Assembly: GCF_900155865.1 (NCBI RefSeq) | Contig: NZ_LT707006.1 | Location: 951,626 to 1,015,625 of the forward strand | DNA: 64,000 nucleotides | Origin: Bacteroides bouchesdurhonensis | GTDB lineage: Bacteria > Bacteroidota > Bacteroidia > Bacteroidales > Bacteroidaceae | Reading direction: 5' to 3' | Shown: positions 32,171 to 40,127 of the stretch, piece by piece | Layout of the letters: each line of letters starts with the position of its first letter | Position numbering within the stretch: position 1 is the stretch's first letter | Notes under the pieces: model-generated | The model's database searches: none | Told to the model about the DNA's origin: nothing | What the model saw: the letters and a program-made list of their open reading frames with translations, nothing else | Made by a program: the position numbers and the translations under genes

Positions 32171-33033
32171 TGAAGATGATAAAAGATACTTTTTTTAGTA
32201 TGCCTCGTTTTGTGAATCTCTGTCGTAAAAAGGTGGTAGAGAATTGGAAATCAAATGTGCTTCGTATTGTTTTAATTTATGGAGTAATGACAATTGTTTT
32301 TTTATGGAATGGTTATTTAGAATATAGACACTCTGATTCGCAATATTATCTAATCAATCATGTTGATTATGATGCTGTCTGGCGATTTGTATTGATGTCT
32401 TTTTTCTTCTTCCTGTTTGGCTTTGGTTGGTTGAGCGCATCGTTTACGATGGAGAATATGAAGAATAGAACAGGGAGAATTGCTACATTAATGACTCCGG
32501 CGACTCCTTTTGAAAAATACTTTTTAAATTGGTTGGTATCTACTATTATATTATTGATTGTTTTGCTTATTGCTTTTAAGCTGGCAGATTATACACGTGT
32601 ATTGATCTATTCATTAATTTATCCCGATCTAGCAGAGGCTATTCTTCCTGTAAATCTGAATGATATGGTCGGAGTAAATGTTCTTGGGCATCATTTCCAT
32701 GTTTTTAGTAATATGTATCAGCTGAGATTTACGCTTTCTTTATATTGGTTTGTACAATCATTATTTGTATTAGGTAGTTCTGTTTGGCCAAAGAACTCAT
32801 TCATTAAGACTTTTGCTGTTATCGCAATTATTGTTTTAATCTATATGGTAGTGGGCACATCCTTAGTTAGCGTATTATTCGAAAAAGGAGTATTGTACAG
32901 ATCTCCGTTTGACGATTTTAGTCAAGAGAAAATCTTTAACCTAATTTCTGCTGTTCTGATCTTCTTTACTCTACTCAACTGGATTCTTTCCTATTTCCGT
33001 TTTAAAGAATCAGAGGTTATTCAACGTATGTAA
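32170..33033 (+). CDS. ABC transporter permease-like membrane protein
   Basis: The 287-aa protein has about six hydrophobic segments: VLRIVLIYGVMTIVFLW, FVLMSFFFFLFGFGWLSASF, LNWLVSTIILLIVLLIAF, LSLYWFVQSLFVLGSSV, TFAVIAIIVLIYMVVG and FNLISAVLIFFTLLNWIL. The segment RTGRIATLMTPATPFEKYFLNWL between TM2 and TM3 is typical of ABC-2-like permeases in Bacteroides GntR operons. It overlaps the ATPase gene, so the two form one complex. The substrate is unknown. Confidence 0.8.
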   Translation: MKMIKDTFFSMPRFVNLCRKKVVENWKSNVLRIVLIYGVMTIVFLWNGYLEYRHSDSQYYLINHVDYDAVWRFVLMSFFFFLFGFGWLSASFTMENMKNRTGRIATLMTPATPFEKYFLNWLVSTIILLIVLLIAFKLADYTRVLIYSLIYPDLAEAILPVNLNDMVGVNVLGHHFHVFSNMYQLRFTLSLYWFVQSLFVLGSSVWPKNSFIKTFAVIAIIVLIYMVVGTSLVSVLFEKGVLYRSPFDDFSQEKIFNLISAVLIFFTLLNWILSYFRFKESEVIQRM

Positions 33034-33045
33034 TTTCCTAAGCCT

Positions 33046-33414
33046 ATGAATTTTAAAGAAAGTAAAGCTATTTATTTACAAATTGCTGATAGAATTTGTG
33101 ATGAGATACTTTTGGGGCAATATATGGAGGAGGAACGTATACCTTCGGTTAGAGAATATGCTGCCATTGTGGAAGTAAATGCTAATACGGTAATGCGTTC
33201 ATACGATTATCTCCAGTCTCAGAGTGTCATTTATAATAAGCGTGGTATTGGCTATTTTGTAGCTACGGGTGCTAAAGAACTGATTCTTTCTTTACGAAAG
33301 GATATTTTCTTAAGGGAGGAAGTGGAGTATTTCTTTCGGCAAATTAAGACACTTGATATTCCTATGGAGGAGATTACTGAAATGTATCAGAGATTTTGTA
33401 AAAAAGAACAGTAA
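33046..33414 (+). CDS. GntR-family regulator, YtrA type
   Basis: The 122-aa protein has a winged HTH over about residues 5-75: IYLQIADRICDEILLGQYMEEERIPSVREYAAIVEVNANTVMRSYDYL is the standard GntR pattern, split here only by its length. There is no large effector domain, just a short helical tail (about 85-122), which is the YtrA subfamily layout. It lies third in its own operon, 12 bases after the permease. It should bind the dyad at 31270-31293. Confidence 0.9.
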   Translation: MNFKESKAIYLQIADRICDEILLGQYMEEERIPSVREYAAIVEVNANTVMRSYDYLQSQSVIYNKRGIGYFVATGAKELILSLRKDIFLREEVEYFFRQIKTLDIPMEEITEMYQRFCKKEQ

Positions 33415-33429
33415 AATGAAGTAAAGATT

Positions 33430-34233
33430 ATGAAACGTACAACTTATATATTAATAGGTCTCTTTATTGCCGGTCTTATTGTACTGGTAGGGGGAGTATT
33501 GGTGATATTTCACACAGGAAGACCTTATGGCTCTTATGACATTGTTTTGGGAGGAGAGCAGGTGACAAAAGAGTTCCCACCATGTAAAGTAATATGGCTT
33601 ACCCAGTCGGTACTTGAAAAAGAGGGTTATACTGTTTGGATGATGAACTCCTGTCTGGAAGTATTACCTTCGGAAGGGAAGAAGAATGTGTTCTCATGCC
33701 CCAAAGAGGTAAATGATTATCTGACAATGAAGGTAATAGGAGATACTTTAAAAATTACTCTTGATTATCCTATGGATAAGCTTTCTGAAAAAATTGAGGA
33801 ACAAAAGTATGTGTATATGACTATTGGTGAATGGCAAATGCAATTGCCATCGGGCGTGGAGACTATTATCAGTGATATCAGAAATCAGAAACTGGTACTC
33901 AAAAATCTCTCGAAGGATTCTCTTTCTATTGATGTTTCAGGTTCTGCTACGGTTGAGGATTGTGATTTGAAAGCCTTGAACGTTTTAAGATGTGGTAATC
34001 ATCTGAACCTTTTGAGCGGGAATATTCGTGATTTATATCTATATCTCGATCATATTGATGGGTGGAACGTGGATCCAAAAACATGTCATATTGATACCGA
34101 ATACTTAACGGGGTATAATGCTAATGTGCAATTAGAAAAAGGAGAGTGTAAACGTATGTTTTGGATTCCTACAAAAGAAGATGCAAAGTTGTATGTTACA
34201 CTTAATGAAAGGTCTTGCATTACAATGGAATGA
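33430..34233 (+). CDS. Membrane-anchored protein of unknown function
   Basis: The 267-aa protein has one N-terminal membrane helix (YILIGLFIAGLIVLVGGVLVIF) and a periplasmic beta-rich domain. The second half contains regularly spaced short strands (KLVLKNLSKDSLSIDVSGSATVEDCDLKALNVL), reminiscent of DUF2807-type beta-helical folds that follow GntR/ABC operons. No catalytic motif is seen. It begins 15 bases after the GntR gene and ends the operon. A role in sensing envelope state is only inferred. Confidence 0.6.
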   Translation: MKRTTYILIGLFIAGLIVLVGGVLVIFHTGRPYGSYDIVLGGEQVTKEFPPCKVIWLTQSVLEKEGYTVWMMNSCLEVLPSEGKKNVFSCPKEVNDYLTMKVIGDTLKITLDYPMDKLSEKIEEQKYVYMTIGEWQMQLPSGVETIISDIRNQKLVLKNLSKDSLSIDVSGSATVEDCDLKALNVLRCGNHLNLLSGNIRDLYLYLDHIDGWNVDPKTCHIDTEYLTGYNANVQLEKGECKRMFWIPTKEDAKLYVTLNERSCITME

Positions 34234-34284
34234 TGGTATCTGAGAAAATGTTAATGCACTTATTGAAAATAGCTTATAAATAAT

Positions 34285-34351
34285 AAAATGCGAATCCTAC
34301 AATATCAACACAGAACCACGAAATCTGTGATATTGAAGAGATTCGCATTTT
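34285..34351. terminator. Bidirectional terminator between convergent genes
   Basis: AAAATGCGAATC (34285-34296) and GATTCGCATTTT (34340-34351) are perfect 12-bp complements. Inside, CAATATCA and ACAG pair with CTGTGATATTG to extend the stem. It separates the GntR operon from the GH27 gene on the minus strand. Confidence 0.85.
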
Positions 34352-34384
34352 ATATCGTTTTTAGTAAAACTTTCAGCTAAGCTT

Positions 34385-36019
34385 TTATTCTTTAGCTAAA
34401 GTGAAGTTGTCAATATCCGGTGCCCAGTTATAACTATTACACATACGGATTACATTATAACCAGGTTTTAATTCCACTGGTACTGTGATTTGATGATGAT
34501 TATCATCATCAGCTAATGAATTGATTCTTGTAGTGGTATCATTAACTGTCAGATCCAATTGGCGACCTTTTCCAAATGAATAGTTGATAGTCATATTATA
34601 ACGTCCTCCCTTTTCACTGTATACTTCGGACCATTCTGCATAGTTTTCCGGTTGTCCACCAATAAATCCGACTTTCATCTTACCGGAAGCTTGTCTGTCA
34701 TAGGAATATACAATACCTTTAGAGTTCTTACCTAAATCATTGTAAAGAGGCAAGTAAGCCCATTCTGCTTCGTATAGTGTTGGTTCTAGACGATTTTCTC
34801 CTTCCATACGTAGGAACATACCACTATGAGCAGGAAGTGTTTGTTCGAAGGTACCGGAGAAAGTACCTAGATCATTGTGTTTTACCAGGTCACGTACTTT
34901 TACATTTCCCCCGAATTCCAATGTAGAAAATGGAACAGAGAACGTACAAACTGTATCCGATGGATTGTAAAGAGCAACAGCACGTACGTTGCCACGTTGT
35001 TGTTCAATGTCTTTGACCAGTACGTATCCTTCATTCTCGTGTTGTACTACATAAGCTTGGCGTCCTAATGGATCTTGGTTCAATGCAATTAATTCTTTAT
35101 TTGTCACTAATTGTAGAGAAGATTCTGGCATTGTTGCCAGATTACAACCTATTAATAAAGGTGAGCTCATGATACACCATAAACCAAAGTGAGCCTCTTC
35201 TTCAGTCGGAGTAAGTCCTTCTCCTCCTACCTTACAGCTATCCCGGAATCCGATTACCATCATGTCCATATCGTTATAATGTCCGTTACGGGCGTAGGCA
35301 GACAGATATAGGTTTTTGCCTACCACGTATTTTAATGAGTTCCAATGAGCATTGATATCTCCACTAATACGCCATGAATTTGCTATATTTTCTGCCCATG
35401 TTCCCGGAAATGCCCATCGGCAAATATTAACGGAAACATCCTTGTTTACTTTATCAATGCTTTTTCGGATAGAAGTATATCTTTCTTCTTCATCTAATCC
35501 TAGAAAACTTCCACCACAATAGTCTATTTTGATGAAATCGAATCCCCAGTCGCCGAAATATAATTGGGCGTCTTGTTCTTCATGTCCATAGATACCGGCT
35601 CCTACTCCTGCATGGTCTTTGTCGGCCATAGAACCGCAGGTGTTATTTCCTGCATCGGTATAAATGCCAGCTTTCATACCCAGGCTGTGTATATGGTCTA
35701 CTACGGGTTTCATACCATTAGGAAAACGAGTTGTGTTGGCTTGCATGTTTCCATTACTATCCCGTTCGTTGAAGAAGCCGTCGTCGATATTTACGTTGAG
35801 ATAACCGGCATCTTTCAAACCTTTTTCTACCATAAGATCAGCCTGATTTTTGATAATATCTTCGCTGATATCTACCCGGAAGGCATTCCATGAACTCCAT
35901 CCCATTAGAGGTGGTGGAACAGATTTACCACTATTAGAGTGATTTACCTGAGTCTCTGCGCAACTTGCACATAACAAAGAAAAAGCAGCAGTAGCTAAGA
36001 CGTAGAATTTGTTTTTCAT
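34385..36019 (-). CDS. GH27 alpha-galactosidase, lipoprotein
   Basis: From ATG 36019 the protein is 544 aa with a lipoprotein signal (FSLLCASCAE). Frame upstream to 36115 is open but lies over the promoter. GH27 motifs are PPLMGWSSWNAF, NIDDGFF, DAGNNTCGS, FDFIKIDYCGG (nucleophile Asp about 166) and WRISGDI (acid/base Asp about 219). A C-terminal Greek-key domain is followed by a CBM35-like module (YEAEWAYLPL to the end). It releases terminal alpha-galactose from plant glycans at the cell surface or in the periplasm. It belongs to the surrounding glycan-degradation cluster. Confidence 0.9.
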   Translation of the reverse strand: MKNKFYVLATAAFSLLCASCAETQVNHSNSGKSVPPPLMGWSSWNAFRVDISEDIIKNQADLMVEKGLKDAGYLNVNIDDGFFNERDSNGNMQANTTRFPNGMKPVVDHIHSLGMKAGIYTDAGNNTCGSMADKDHAGVGAGIYGHEEQDAQLYFGDWGFDFIKIDYCGGSFLGLDEEERYTSIRKSIDKVNKDVSVNICRWAFPGTWAENIANSWRISGDINAHWNSLKYVVGKNLYLSAYARNGHYNDMDMMVIGFRDSCKVGGEGLTPTEEEAHFGLWCIMSSPLLIGCNLATMPESSLQLVTNKELIALNQDPLGRQAYVVQHENEGYVLVKDIEQQRGNVRAVALYNPSDTVCTFSVPFSTLEFGGNVKVRDLVKHNDLGTFSGTFEQTLPAHSGMFLRMEGENRLEPTLYEAEWAYLPLYNDLGKNSKGIVYSYDRQASGKMKVGFIGGQPENYAEWSEVYSEKGGRYNMTINYSFGKGRQLDLTVNDTTTRINSLADDDNHHQITVPVELKPGYNVIRMCNSYNWAPDIDNFTLAKE

Positions 36020-36061
36020 AGTGTAAATGAAAATTAATGATGAATAAATAAATTGAGTTAT

Positions 36062-36093
36062 CAAAGATATAAATGATTCTATTTTCCTGCAAA
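36062..36093 (-). promoter_or_regulatory. Promoter of the GH27 gene
   Basis: On the minus strand TTTG (36090-36093) and TATCTTTG (36062-36069) are separated by 20 bases, a canonical Bacteroides -33/-7 pair. The start point would be near 36055, giving a leader of about 36 nt to the ATG at 36019 and ruling out the upstream start at 36115. Confidence 0.75.
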
Positions 36094-36539
36094 TAAAATG
36101 GAAAAGAACTGTCATTTTTTATAGTATGCACGGCAAAAATGCAAAATTATGTTTTTACTTTTTCTTATGAAATGATTTCTAAGTTTGTTTTTTTTGATGT
36201 CAAACTAATATTATGAAGCAATAATAAATGGATTTGTCGAATTGTTTCTGTTGTTTATTAGTATACTTGATTTTGACATCTGTTTATTCATAATGGTAGA
36301 TGTGGATTAACCATGAGTAGTGGAAATAATCTTTGAATAAACGGAGAATTAATTGAAGATAACATAATGTATCTGTAGTCTAATCGATTTGTTGGTGATG
36401 ATTTTAAAGATTATGACCAGATTATGAATAGTCAATGGAAAATGAAGTTACTTAAAGGTAATAATATCCTTTCTGCATTTCTTGCAATTTTGAGAATAAA
36501 GAGACTATAATGCTTTAAGAATAATTTATTTTTGCACCT

Positions 36540-36797
36540 ATGCACCAAGCGAACAGATCGAACGGGTTGTATATCTCTGTTCAAACATTCGGACTCTAAC
36601 GTTGGCATATCGTCGATCCGAGCCGTTTTGATAAGGAATTAAAGGTGACTATACAGGATTTGGGATGAAGACATGACGGCAGATATAATGCACAACAATC
36701 GGATATTTCCTCTACCGTATTCTGGTATCAGGCGGAATCTCATGCTAAATTTCCGGCTTTACCGAAAAAAGATGACTTGGAAATACCGGCTCCTTGA
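36540..36797 (+). pseudogene. Remnant of a GH172/DUF2961 gene (C-terminus)
   Basis: One frame reads SNGLYISVQTFGL-stop-RWHIVDPSRFDKEL, then KVTIQDLG-stop-RHDGRYNAQQ, then SDISSTVFWYQAE and SHAKFPALPKKDD before a TGA ending at 36797. The phrases RWHI-DP--F---LKVTIQDLGW, SDISS---WYQAE and KFPALP are the conserved C-terminus of DUF2961 (GH172) enzymes. In-frame stops stand at 36597-36599 (TAA) and 36666-36668 (TGA, where Trp is expected). The N-terminal part is gone. The rest of 36020-36539 shows no gene apart from the GH27 promoter and a TATTTTTG box at 36527. Confidence 0.75.
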
Positions 36798-36806
36798 TGG
36801 ATAATT

Positions 36807-36829
36807 GTTATCTTTGGCAACTAGATAAC
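36807..36829 (+). promoter_or_regulatory. -7 box embedded in a 7-bp dyad before GH106
   Basis: TATCTTTG at 36809-36816 is a perfect -7 box, 44 bases before the GH106 start. It overlaps GTTATCT (36807-36813), which with AGATAAC (36823-36829) forms a perfect dyad with a 9-nt spacer. A repressor or activator could bind here. The -33 element is not evident. Confidence 0.45.
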
Positions 36830-36860
36830 ATAAACGATATTACTAAAACACATTTAGATT

Positions 36861-39800
36861 ATGAGGACAGTCATCTTATGTCTTTTGTTAAGTGTCTTTT
36901 CTTCTGTTGTACGTGCAGAACAGAAAGACAAGTTTATACCTTTTGAGAAAATAGAATCAGGTTTTCGGCAGGTTCCGAATGATGTAAGAATAGCTGTTTA
37001 TTGGTATTGGATCTCCGACAATATCTCTAAAGAAGGAGTTATTAAGGATTTGGAAGCTATGAAAGCGGCAGGTATCAGTCGTGCTTATATTGGTAATATC
37101 GGTTTAGGTGATATCACAGCCGGAAAACATAAGATTCTTACAGAAGGATGGTGGGAAATAGTTCATGCTGCCTTGAAAAAGGCAACGGAGCTGGATATTG
37201 AGATTGGTATTTTCAATAGTCCGGGATGGAGCCAGTCCGGTGGACCATGGATCAAACCGAACGAAAGTATGCGTTACCTCGCCTCATCCGAACTGAGAGT
37301 AAAAGGTCCCAAAATGTTACAAACGGATTTACCCGTTATTGCAGAGGATGCAGAAGACGTTAAAGTCATTGCTTTCCCGGCTCCTACAGGTGATGTGGTG
37401 CGTGGTAACTGGAAGGTGAAGAAGCAAGAAGGGAAAGAAGAAGTGGTGGAGATGAAACTCCTTCAGGAAACTACGGTCCGTAGCTTTTCTCTTCAAGTAA
37501 ATACACCTATAAAGACCGATGCTGATTTATATATTAAAGAAGGAAATGAATATCGTATCCTTAAAAAGATTCATATTGATAGAAGCAATGCTGCTCTGAA
37601 TGTCGGGTTTATTCCTTATCCGCCTATTGTAATCTCTTTGCCGGAAGTAAAAGGACAGGAGTTCCGTCTTGTCATCCATGCCGGTGGTAATGCAGAACTG
37701 GATATTGTACTCTCTTCACAACCGATGTTGGAACGTTATCCTGAAAAGATGTTGGCTAAAATGTTCCAGACTCCTCTGCCTCTCTGGCATGACTATATGT
37801 GGGATAGAATGCCGGGTCTTTCCGATAAGGATTACTTGATTAAGACTGATAAAGTGGTGGATATAACTTCCTCCTTTAAAGATGGAAAACTTAATTGGGC
37901 AGTTCCGGAAGGAGAATGGGTAATCATGCGGACAGGAATGCGTTCTACGAGAGTGACTAATAGTCCTGCCAGCCCGGAAGGTACGGGATTGGAAGTGGAC
38001 AAAATGAGCAAAAAACATGTAGCAACTCATTTTGATGCTTATATTGGAGAAATACTACGCCGCATTCCGGCACAGGATCGGAAGACTTTTAAAGTAGTAG
38101 TACAAGATAGTTATGAGACCGGAGGACAGAACTGGACAGACGATATGATTGCCAGTTTTAAAAAGAAATACGGATATGATCCGGTGGTTTATCTTCCCGT
38201 TTTGAAGGGGATGATCGTTGGTAGCCCGGATCAGTCGGATCGTTTCTTGTGGGATCTACGTCGTTTGGTAGCTGATCGTGTAGCCTACGATTATGTAGGT
38301 GGTCTGCGTGAAGTATGTCATAAGCATGGTCTGACAACTTGGTTGGAGAATTATGGTCACTGGGGATTTCCCGGCGAATTTCTACAATATGGTGGACAGT
38401 CGGATGAAGTCGGTGGTGAATTCTGGTGTGAAGGTTCATTAGGAGATATTGAGAATCGCGCAGCCTCTTCTTGTGCTCATATCTATGGGAAAAAGAAAGT
38501 ATGGGCAGAATCATTTACGGCAGGCGGTCCGAATTTTCATCGTTATCCATATTTGATGAAACAGCGTGGAGATCGTTTCTTTACGGAAGGGATTAACAGT
38601 ACTTTATTGCACGTATATATTCATCAGCCTTCAAGCGATCGTTTGCCCGGTATGAGTGCTTGGTTTGGTTGCGAATTTAACCGCAATAATACGTGGTTCG
38701 GGCAGATGGATGTATTTACCGGTTATCTGAAACGTTGTAACTTTATGTTGCAACAGGGACAATATGTTGCTGATGCTGCTTACTTTATCGGTGAAGACGC
38801 TCCTAAAATGACAGGAGTTTGCGATCCGGCTTTGCCTAAAGGATATTCTTTCGACTATATAAATGCTGAAGTACTTCTGAACCAGGCTTCTGTAAAAGAT
38901 GGGAAATTGACATTGCAAAGTGGTATGCAATATCGTATACTTGTATTGCCCAGGCAGAATACGATGAGACCGGAAATATTGAAAAAAGTAAGAGAATTGG
39001 TGAAAAGCGGACTTGTAATAGTAGGAACTGCACCGGAATATTCTCCAAGTTTGGCTGGGTATCCTAAAGCTGACCAGGAAGTGAAATCGATGGCCTCAGA
39101 TTTGTGGAACAGGCAAGGCTCTGGGCTAATTTATGGGAAAGGACGCGTTTTCTCATCCAATGAATCGCTGGATAAGGTTTTTGCAACGTTGTCTTTATCT
39201 CCGGATTGTAGTGTCAGTAATGATGCTCCGGTTCTGTTTATTCATCGTACAACATCGGACGGGGATTTTTATTTTATCTCTAATCAGAGTGATAAAGCCA
39301 TATCTTTTGACGCTACTTTCCGAATTTCTTCTAAAGTACCAGAATTGTGGAACCCGCTGACTCAGGATATGCGTCTCTTACCGGAATATTCTGAAAAGGG
39401 CGATCTGACTACAGTACCTTTGCAATTGAAAGCTTTTGAGAGTTCCTTTATTGTTTTCCGTAAGAAATCAGAAACAAAACAGTCGGGAAGCAATTATCCG
39501 CAATCAGAAGTTGTAGTAAAAGTAGATTCTCCATGGACAGTTGCCTTTGATAAGAATGCTAGAGGACCGGAAGAAGCTGTAACTTTCTCTACTCCGATAG
39601 ATTGGAAGGATTCGGAAGATGCTCGTATTAAATATTATTCAGGTACGGCTATTTACACGAATACATTCAACCTGGAGAAATTACCGAAGAAACAGTTCTA
39701 TATTGATTTAGGTAAAGTGATGGTGATGGCTAAGGTATATGTGAATGACCAATATGCCGGTGGTGTATGGACGAATCCTTATCAACTTAATATAACTGAC

Positions 39801-40004
39801 TATCTGCGTACAGGAAAGAATACTCTGAAAATTGAAGTTGTGAACAATTGGGAGAATCGTTTGATTGGCGATCAGCAGTTGCCGGAGGAATCTCGTCCTA
39901 CTTGGACTGCGGTGAATCCATGGAACGCAAATTCTCCATTGCAATCTTCTGGATTATTAGGACCTGTTCAAATAGAAGCTTACGATTATCTGATGACAAA
40001 ATAA
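36861..40004 (+). CDS. GH106 alpha-L-rhamnosidase-type enzyme
   Basis: The 1047-aa protein has a signal peptide (MRTVILCLLLSVFSSVVRA). The N-terminal barrel begins VYWYWISDNISKEGVIKDLEAMKAAGISRAYIGN, typical of GH106 and related families, and continues GIFNSPGWSQSGGPWIKP. Large central beta domains follow, then DSYETGGQNW, VWAESFTAGGPNF and a C-terminal galactose-binding-like domain (YIDLGKVMVMAKVYVNDQYAGGVW, about residues 945-1010). GH106 enzymes remove alpha-L-rhamnose from pectins such as RG-II. It is probably periplasmic. The GH family is firmer than the substrate. Confidence 0.85.
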   Translation: MRTVILCLLLSVFSSVVRAEQKDKFIPFEKIESGFRQVPNDVRIAVYWYWISDNISKEGVIKDLEAMKAAGISRAYIGNIGLGDITAGKHKILTEGWWEIVHAALKKATELDIEIGIFNSPGWSQSGGPWIKPNESMRYLASSELRVKGPKMLQTDLPVIAEDAEDVKVIAFPAPTGDVVRGNWKVKKQEGKEEVVEMKLLQETTVRSFSLQVNTPIKTDADLYIKEGNEYRILKKIHIDRSNAALNVGFIPYPPIVISLPEVKGQEFRLVIHAGGNAELDIVLSSQPMLERYPEKMLAKMFQTPLPLWHDYMWDRMPGLSDKDYLIKTDKVVDITSSFKDGKLNWAVPEGEWVIMRTGMRSTRVTNSPASPEGTGLEVDKMSKKHVATHFDAYIGEILRRIPAQDRKTFKVVVQDSYETGGQNWTDDMIASFKKKYGYDPVVYLPVLKGMIVGSPDQSDRFLWDLRRLVADRVAYDYVGGLREVCHKHGLTTWLENYGHWGFPGEFLQYGGQSDEVGGEFWCEGSLGDIENRAASSCAHIYGKKKVWAESFTAGGPNFHRYPYLMKQRGDRFFTEGINSTLLHVYIHQPSSDRLPGMSAWFGCEFNRNNTWFGQMDVFTGYLKRCNFMLQQGQYVADAAYFIGEDAPKMTGVCDPALPKGYSFDYINAEVLLNQASVKDGKLTLQSGMQYRILVLPRQNTMRPEILKKVRELVKSGLVIVGTAPEYSPSLAGYPKADQEVKSMASDLWNRQGSGLIYGKGRVFSSNESLDKVFATLSLSPDCSVSNDAPVLFIHRTTSDGDFYFISNQSDKAISFDATFRISSKVPELWNPLTQDMRLLPEYSEKGDLTTVPLQLKAFESSFIVFRKKSETKQSGSNYPQSEVVVKVDSPWTVAFDKNARGPEEAVTFSTPIDWKDSEDARIKYYSGTAIYTNTFNLEKLPKKQFYIDLGKVMVMAKVYVNDQYAGGVWTNPYQLNITDYLRTGKNTLKIEVVNNWENRLIGDQQLPEESRPTWTAVNPWNANSPLQSSGLLGPVQIEAYDYLMTK

Positions 40005-40036
40005 GTTTTTATATAAAAATAAAACTTGAATGAAAT

Positions 40037-40096
40037 AGAGTGTATCAAAAGTAAAAATGACTTCAAAATAAATCACAAATACTTTTGATTCACTCT
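40037..40096 (+). promoter_or_regulatory. Long hairpin between GH106 and the GxGYxYP gene
   Basis: AGAGTGTATCAAAAGT (40037-40052) pairs with ACTTTTGATTCACTCT (40081-40096) with one mismatch, plus one flanking A-T pair, around a loop of about 26 nt. No U-run follows, so it is not a simple terminator. It may stabilise or partly separate the two messages. Confidence 0.5.
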
Positions 40097-40127
40097 CTGT
40101 GAACGTATTTCTAACAAAACACTTATC

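Noticed and set aside
36666..36668. Selenocysteine reading of the TGA in the GH172 remnant
   Set aside because: A second stop (TAA) and loss of the N-terminal part show plain decay; Trp is the expected residue.
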